A DNA stretch of 64,000 nucleotides from an uncultured Mollicutes bacterium. GTDB lineage: Bacteria > Bacillota_I > Bacilli_A > Acholeplasmatales > Anaeroplasmataceae. The notes beneath the pieces were generated by a model that was not told where the DNA came from, ran no database searches, and saw only the letters and a program-made list of their open reading frames with translations. Below, one piece after another: positions 61,711-64,000 of this stretch. The translations under genes and the position numbers were made by a program. The stretch is taken from positions 1 to 64,000 of the forward strand of contig CAMWKG010000006.1 in assembly GCA_947174785.1 (NCBI GenBank), written 5' to 3'. Each line of letters opens with the position of its first letter. Position 1 is the stretch's first letter.

Positions 61711-62223
61711 ATGAAAAGCTTAATCGTGTATTATTCTAGAAAGGGAGAAAACTATTGGAATGGTACTATAAAAAATCTGGAAAAAGGAAATACAGAAATC
61801 ATTGCTGAAATGATTAGCAAGCTTACAGCTGGAGATTTATTTGAAATTGAAACAGTTAAAAGTTATTCTAATGACTATTATAAATGCATAAATGAGGCTC
61901 AAACAGAGTTACATGCTAGTGAACGTCCTGCCCTTAAATCCTTTGTAGATAGCATTAAGGAATATGATACAATATTTGTGGGTTATCCAAATTGGTGGGG
62001 AACTATGCCTATGGCTGTGTTTACTTTCTTAGAGCATTATGATTTATCGGGTAAAACTATTTTACCATTTTGTACTAACGAAGGTAGTGGAATGGGAAGT
62101 AGTGAGAAAGACTTAAAAAGGATTTGTAAAGGTGCTGTTGTGAAACTGGGTTTATCGATTCATGGTGCTGAAGCAAAGGAATCTGAGGCAAAGGTTAAAG
62201 CTTGGCTTGATAAATCTCTATAA
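61711..62223 (+). CDS. flavodoxin
   Basis: About 170 residues. VYYSRKGENYWNG near the N-terminus is the FMN phosphate loop of the YSRxGENY flavodoxin group, GYPNWWGTMPMAVFTFLE the isoalloxazine loop, and FCTNEGSGMGSS the third FMN contact. It carries low-potential electrons. ATG 61711 follows GGAGGA. The Fe-S aldo/keto reductase 23 bases downstream may be its redox partner. Confidence 0.9.
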   Translation: MKSLIVYYSRKGENYWNGTIKNLEKGNTEIIAEMISKLTAGDLFEIETVKSYSNDYYKCINEAQTELHASERPALKSFVDSIKEYDTIFVGYPNWWGTMPMAVFTFLEHYDLSGKTILPFCTNEGSGMGSSEKDLKRICKGAVVKLGLSIHGAEAKESEAKVKAWLDKSL

Positions 62224-62246
62224 AAAAATAAGAAGAGGTAATAAGA

Positions 62247-63356
62247 ATGTATTTTGAAAATGTAAAGAAAAATTTTGGATTTGGGTGTATGCGGCTTCCA
62301 ATGAAAAACAAGGAAGTAGATTATGAAGAATTAAATAAAATGGTAGATACGTTTATAGAAAATGGATTTAACTATTTTGATACTGCTCATGGATATGTGG
62401 ATAAAATGAGTGAAATTGCAGTAAGAGAGTGTCTTTCCAAAAGACATCCAAGAGAAAGTTTTATTTTGACAAATAAGCTTACAGATTTCTATTTTAAATG
62501 TCAAGAGGATATTCGCCCTTTATTTGAAAGTCAATTAGAGGCGTGTGGAGTAGACTATTTTGACTTCTATTTGATGCACGCTCAAAATAAAAATAATTTT
62601 CAATTCTTTAAAGATTGTCATGCTTATGAAATTGCTTTTGAGTTAAAAGCAGAAGGAAAGATTAAGCATGTCGGAATTTCCTTCCACGATACAGCAGATG
62701 TATTAGATCAAATTTTAATAGAATATCCTCAAATTGAAGTGGTTCAAATTCAACTGAATTATGTAGATTTTGATGATGTTGCTGTACAATCGAGAAAATG
62801 CTATGAGGTATGTAGAAAGCATAATAAACCAGTAATCATCATGGAACCGGTAAAGGGTGGGAATCTAGTCAATCTTCCAACCGATGCCCAAAAGATTTTC
62901 GATGAACTAAAGGGTGGAAGTAATGCAAGCTATGCGATTAGGTTTGCTGCTGGATTTGAAGGAGTATTTATGGTTTTATCTGGCATGAGTAATATGGAAC
63001 AAATGTTAGATAATATTTCATATATGAAGGACTTTAAGCCTTTAACTGATAAAGAAAAAGAAGCAGTTGCTAAAGTTTGTAATGTATTTAAGAATATGCA
63101 TTTAATTGCTTGTACAGCTTGTCGTTATTGTATAGATGGATGTCCTAAACATATTTTTATTCCAGATTTGTTTTCTTGTATGAATTCTAAAAATATGTAT
63201 CATGATTGGAATGCAAATTTCTATTATAATTTGCATACAAAAAAGGGTGGTAAGGCATCTGATTGTATTGCATGTGGAAAATGTGAGAAGGCTTGTCCAC
63301 AGCATTTACCAATTCGTAAATTGTTAAAAGATGTTGCTAAGGAGTTTGAAGCTTAA
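62247..63356 (+). CDS. aldo/keto reductase with C-terminal ferredoxin domain
   Basis: 369 residues. The TIM-barrel part shows GFGCMRLPM, YFDTAHGYV (catalytic Asp/Tyr region), HVGISFHDT and IMEPVKGG. The C-terminal 100 residues carry CTACRYCIDGCP and CIACGKCEKACP, two [4Fe-4S] clusters, as in the large group of anaerobic Fe-S aldo/keto reductases. Electrons may come from flavodoxin or ferredoxin rather than NADPH alone. Substrate unknown. Confidence 0.9.
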   Translation: MYFENVKKNFGFGCMRLPMKNKEVDYEELNKMVDTFIENGFNYFDTAHGYVDKMSEIAVRECLSKRHPRESFILTNKLTDFYFKCQEDIRPLFESQLEACGVDYFDFYLMHAQNKNNFQFFKDCHAYEIAFELKAEGKIKHVGISFHDTADVLDQILIEYPQIEVVQIQLNYVDFDDVAVQSRKCYEVCRKHNKPVIIMEPVKGGNLVNLPTDAQKIFDELKGGSNASYAIRFAAGFEGVFMVLSGMSNMEQMLDNISYMKDFKPLTDKEKEAVAKVCNVFKNMHLIACTACRYCIDGCPKHIFIPDLFSCMNSKNMYHDWNANFYYNLHTKKGGKASDCIACGKCEKACPQHLPIRKLLKDVAKEFEA

Positions 63357-63357
63357 A

Positions 63358-64000
63358 ATGGAGTATAGAATTTTACCTCGTGGAAAAGAAAAAATCAGCA
63401 CACTTGGTCTTGGAATGGGCGGCATACAAAATAGCTCACCAGAAGAAATTGAAAAAGTAATTCAAAAGGCAATAGAGTATGGGATTACTTTCTTTGATCT
63501 TTGTGCGGGTGGAAAAAGTGTATATGAGCCTTTTGGTAAAGGGATGCTTGGGAAAAGAGAACAGGTCTATTTACAGGTTCACTTTGGGGCAGTATACAAG
63601 GAAAATGGAGAATATGGTTGGTCTCGGGATTTAAAGACAATTAAGGATACTTTTGAATGGGAGTTAAAAGCATTACAAACTAATTATGTTGATTTTGGTT
63701 TCTTACACTGTATTGATGAGGAAAGTGATTTTGAAGATATTCAGAAAAATGGAATTTTGGATTATGTTAAGGATTTAAAGGAAAAAGGAATTGTAAAGCA
63801 TATTGGTTTTTCTTCTCATACTCCAGCTGTTGCTCAAAAGGTATTAGATACTAAGCTTATCGATTTGATGATGTTTTCTATTAATCCAGCTTACGATTTA
63901 GAGTGTGGTGATGAATATGGAATAGGAACCACTCTAGAACGCTCTACTCTTTTCAAAAGATGTGAAAAGGAAGGTGTTGGTATTTCTGTGATGAAACCAT
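63358..64000 (+). CDS. aldo/keto reductase, partial at window edge
   Basis: The frame opens at ATG 63358, one base after the previous stop, and remains open for 214 codons to the window end. STLGLGMGG at the start, TFFDLCAGGKSVYEPFG (Asp and substrate loop), LKALQTNYVDFGFLHC and IVKHIGFSSHTP are aldo/keto-reductase strands. The usual catalytic Tyr after DTA is not obvious (DLCAGG...YEPFG). The C-terminal part, which may hold another ferredoxin domain, lies outside. Confidence 0.85.
   Translation, partial: MEYRILPRGKEKISTLGLGMGGIQNSSPEEIEKVIQKAIEYGITFFDLCAGGKSVYEPFGKGMLGKREQVYLQVHFGAVYKENGEYGWSRDLKTIKDTFEWELKALQTNYVDFGFLHCIDEESDFEDIQKNGILDYVKDLKEKGIVKHIGFSSHTPAVAQKVLDTKLIDLMMFSINPAYDLECGDEYGIGTTLERSTLFKRCEKEGVGISVMKP

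Noticed and set aside
62247-64000. The two adjacent aldo/keto reductases read as one frameshifted gene
   Set aside because: The first has a complete barrel and ferredoxin tail, and the second opens with its own N-terminal barrel strand, so they are two separate genes.

Overview
The window is a low-GC, standard-code bacterial chromosome segment of Bacillota type: TGA is used as a stop and TGG as Trp. Supporting signs are strong AGGAGG-type ribosome sites, a T-box serine leader, CIRCE-like heat-shock operators, a cre-like catabolite site, and the order tmk-holB-yaaT-trmN6-rsmI known from Bacilli. Rnf genes and a large glycosaminoglycan-type degradation locus suggest an anaerobic, animal-associated (probably gut) bacterium of the Bacilli/Erysipelotrichia/RF39-like range. 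This placement is inference. No rRNA, tRNA, CRISPR array, insertion sequence or prophage was seen.

Region 1 (1-2166): a sugar-phosphate nucleotidyltransferase overlaps a NahK-like sugar 1-kinase.

Region 2 (2218-27139): a co-directional polysaccharide-utilisation locus with a canonical promoter and a cre-like palindrome in its leader. In order it encodes a discoidin-like cytoplasmic protein, a GH88 unsaturated glucuronyl hydrolase, two ABC permeases, a surface Ig/InlB-repeat protein, a membrane-anchored heparinase II/III-type lyase, a lipoprotein binding protein, a PL8-type lyase with no signal peptide, and a surface beta-helix/InlB-repeat protein. These are followed by an RpiR regulator, an aldose epimerase, NagB, NagA, a ROK kinase and the ABC ATPase. 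The inferred route is: cleavage of a uronic acid/N-acetylhexosamine polymer at the surface, import by the ABC system, cytoplasmic trimming by the PL8 and GH88 enzymes, then amino-sugar phosphorylation, deacetylation and deamination to fructose-6-phosphate. No sulfatase and no gene for the unsaturated uronate branch is present, so hyaluronan- or heparosan-like substrates are favoured. The first surface gene carries a run of eight G in its signal-peptide codons, a candidate phase-variation switch.

Region 3 (27231-35351): a stand-alone structured RNA candidate, a 59-residue AbrB-like protein, two Hsp20 genes with CIRCE-like elements, an aminotransferase, an ABC exporter pair, glyA, a RhuM-type protein with a PLD-like C-terminus (minus strand) and an MmcQ/YjbR protein.

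Region 4 (35458-41256): a nucleotidyltransferase-fold protein, then rnfCDGEA, a small cysteine-rich membrane protein and a very short rnfB that lacks the ferredoxin domains.

Region 5 (41381-44200): an accessory stretch with a SAM methyltransferase, a GNAT acetyltransferase, a Fic protein with iterated upstream repeats and a small membrane protein.

Region 6 (44208-55776): a T-box-controlled serS with archaeal/eukaryote-like class II motifs, mscS, a lipoprotein, rplM-rpsI, an ABC-F ATPase (minus strand), a PAP2 phosphatase, a MarR-controlled alcohol/aldehyde dehydrogenase pair and a membrane protein.

Region 7 (55817-64000): the tmk-holB-yaaT-trmN6-rsmI housekeeping block, a thioredoxin-like protein, a flavodoxin and two aldo/keto reductases, the last cut by the window edge.
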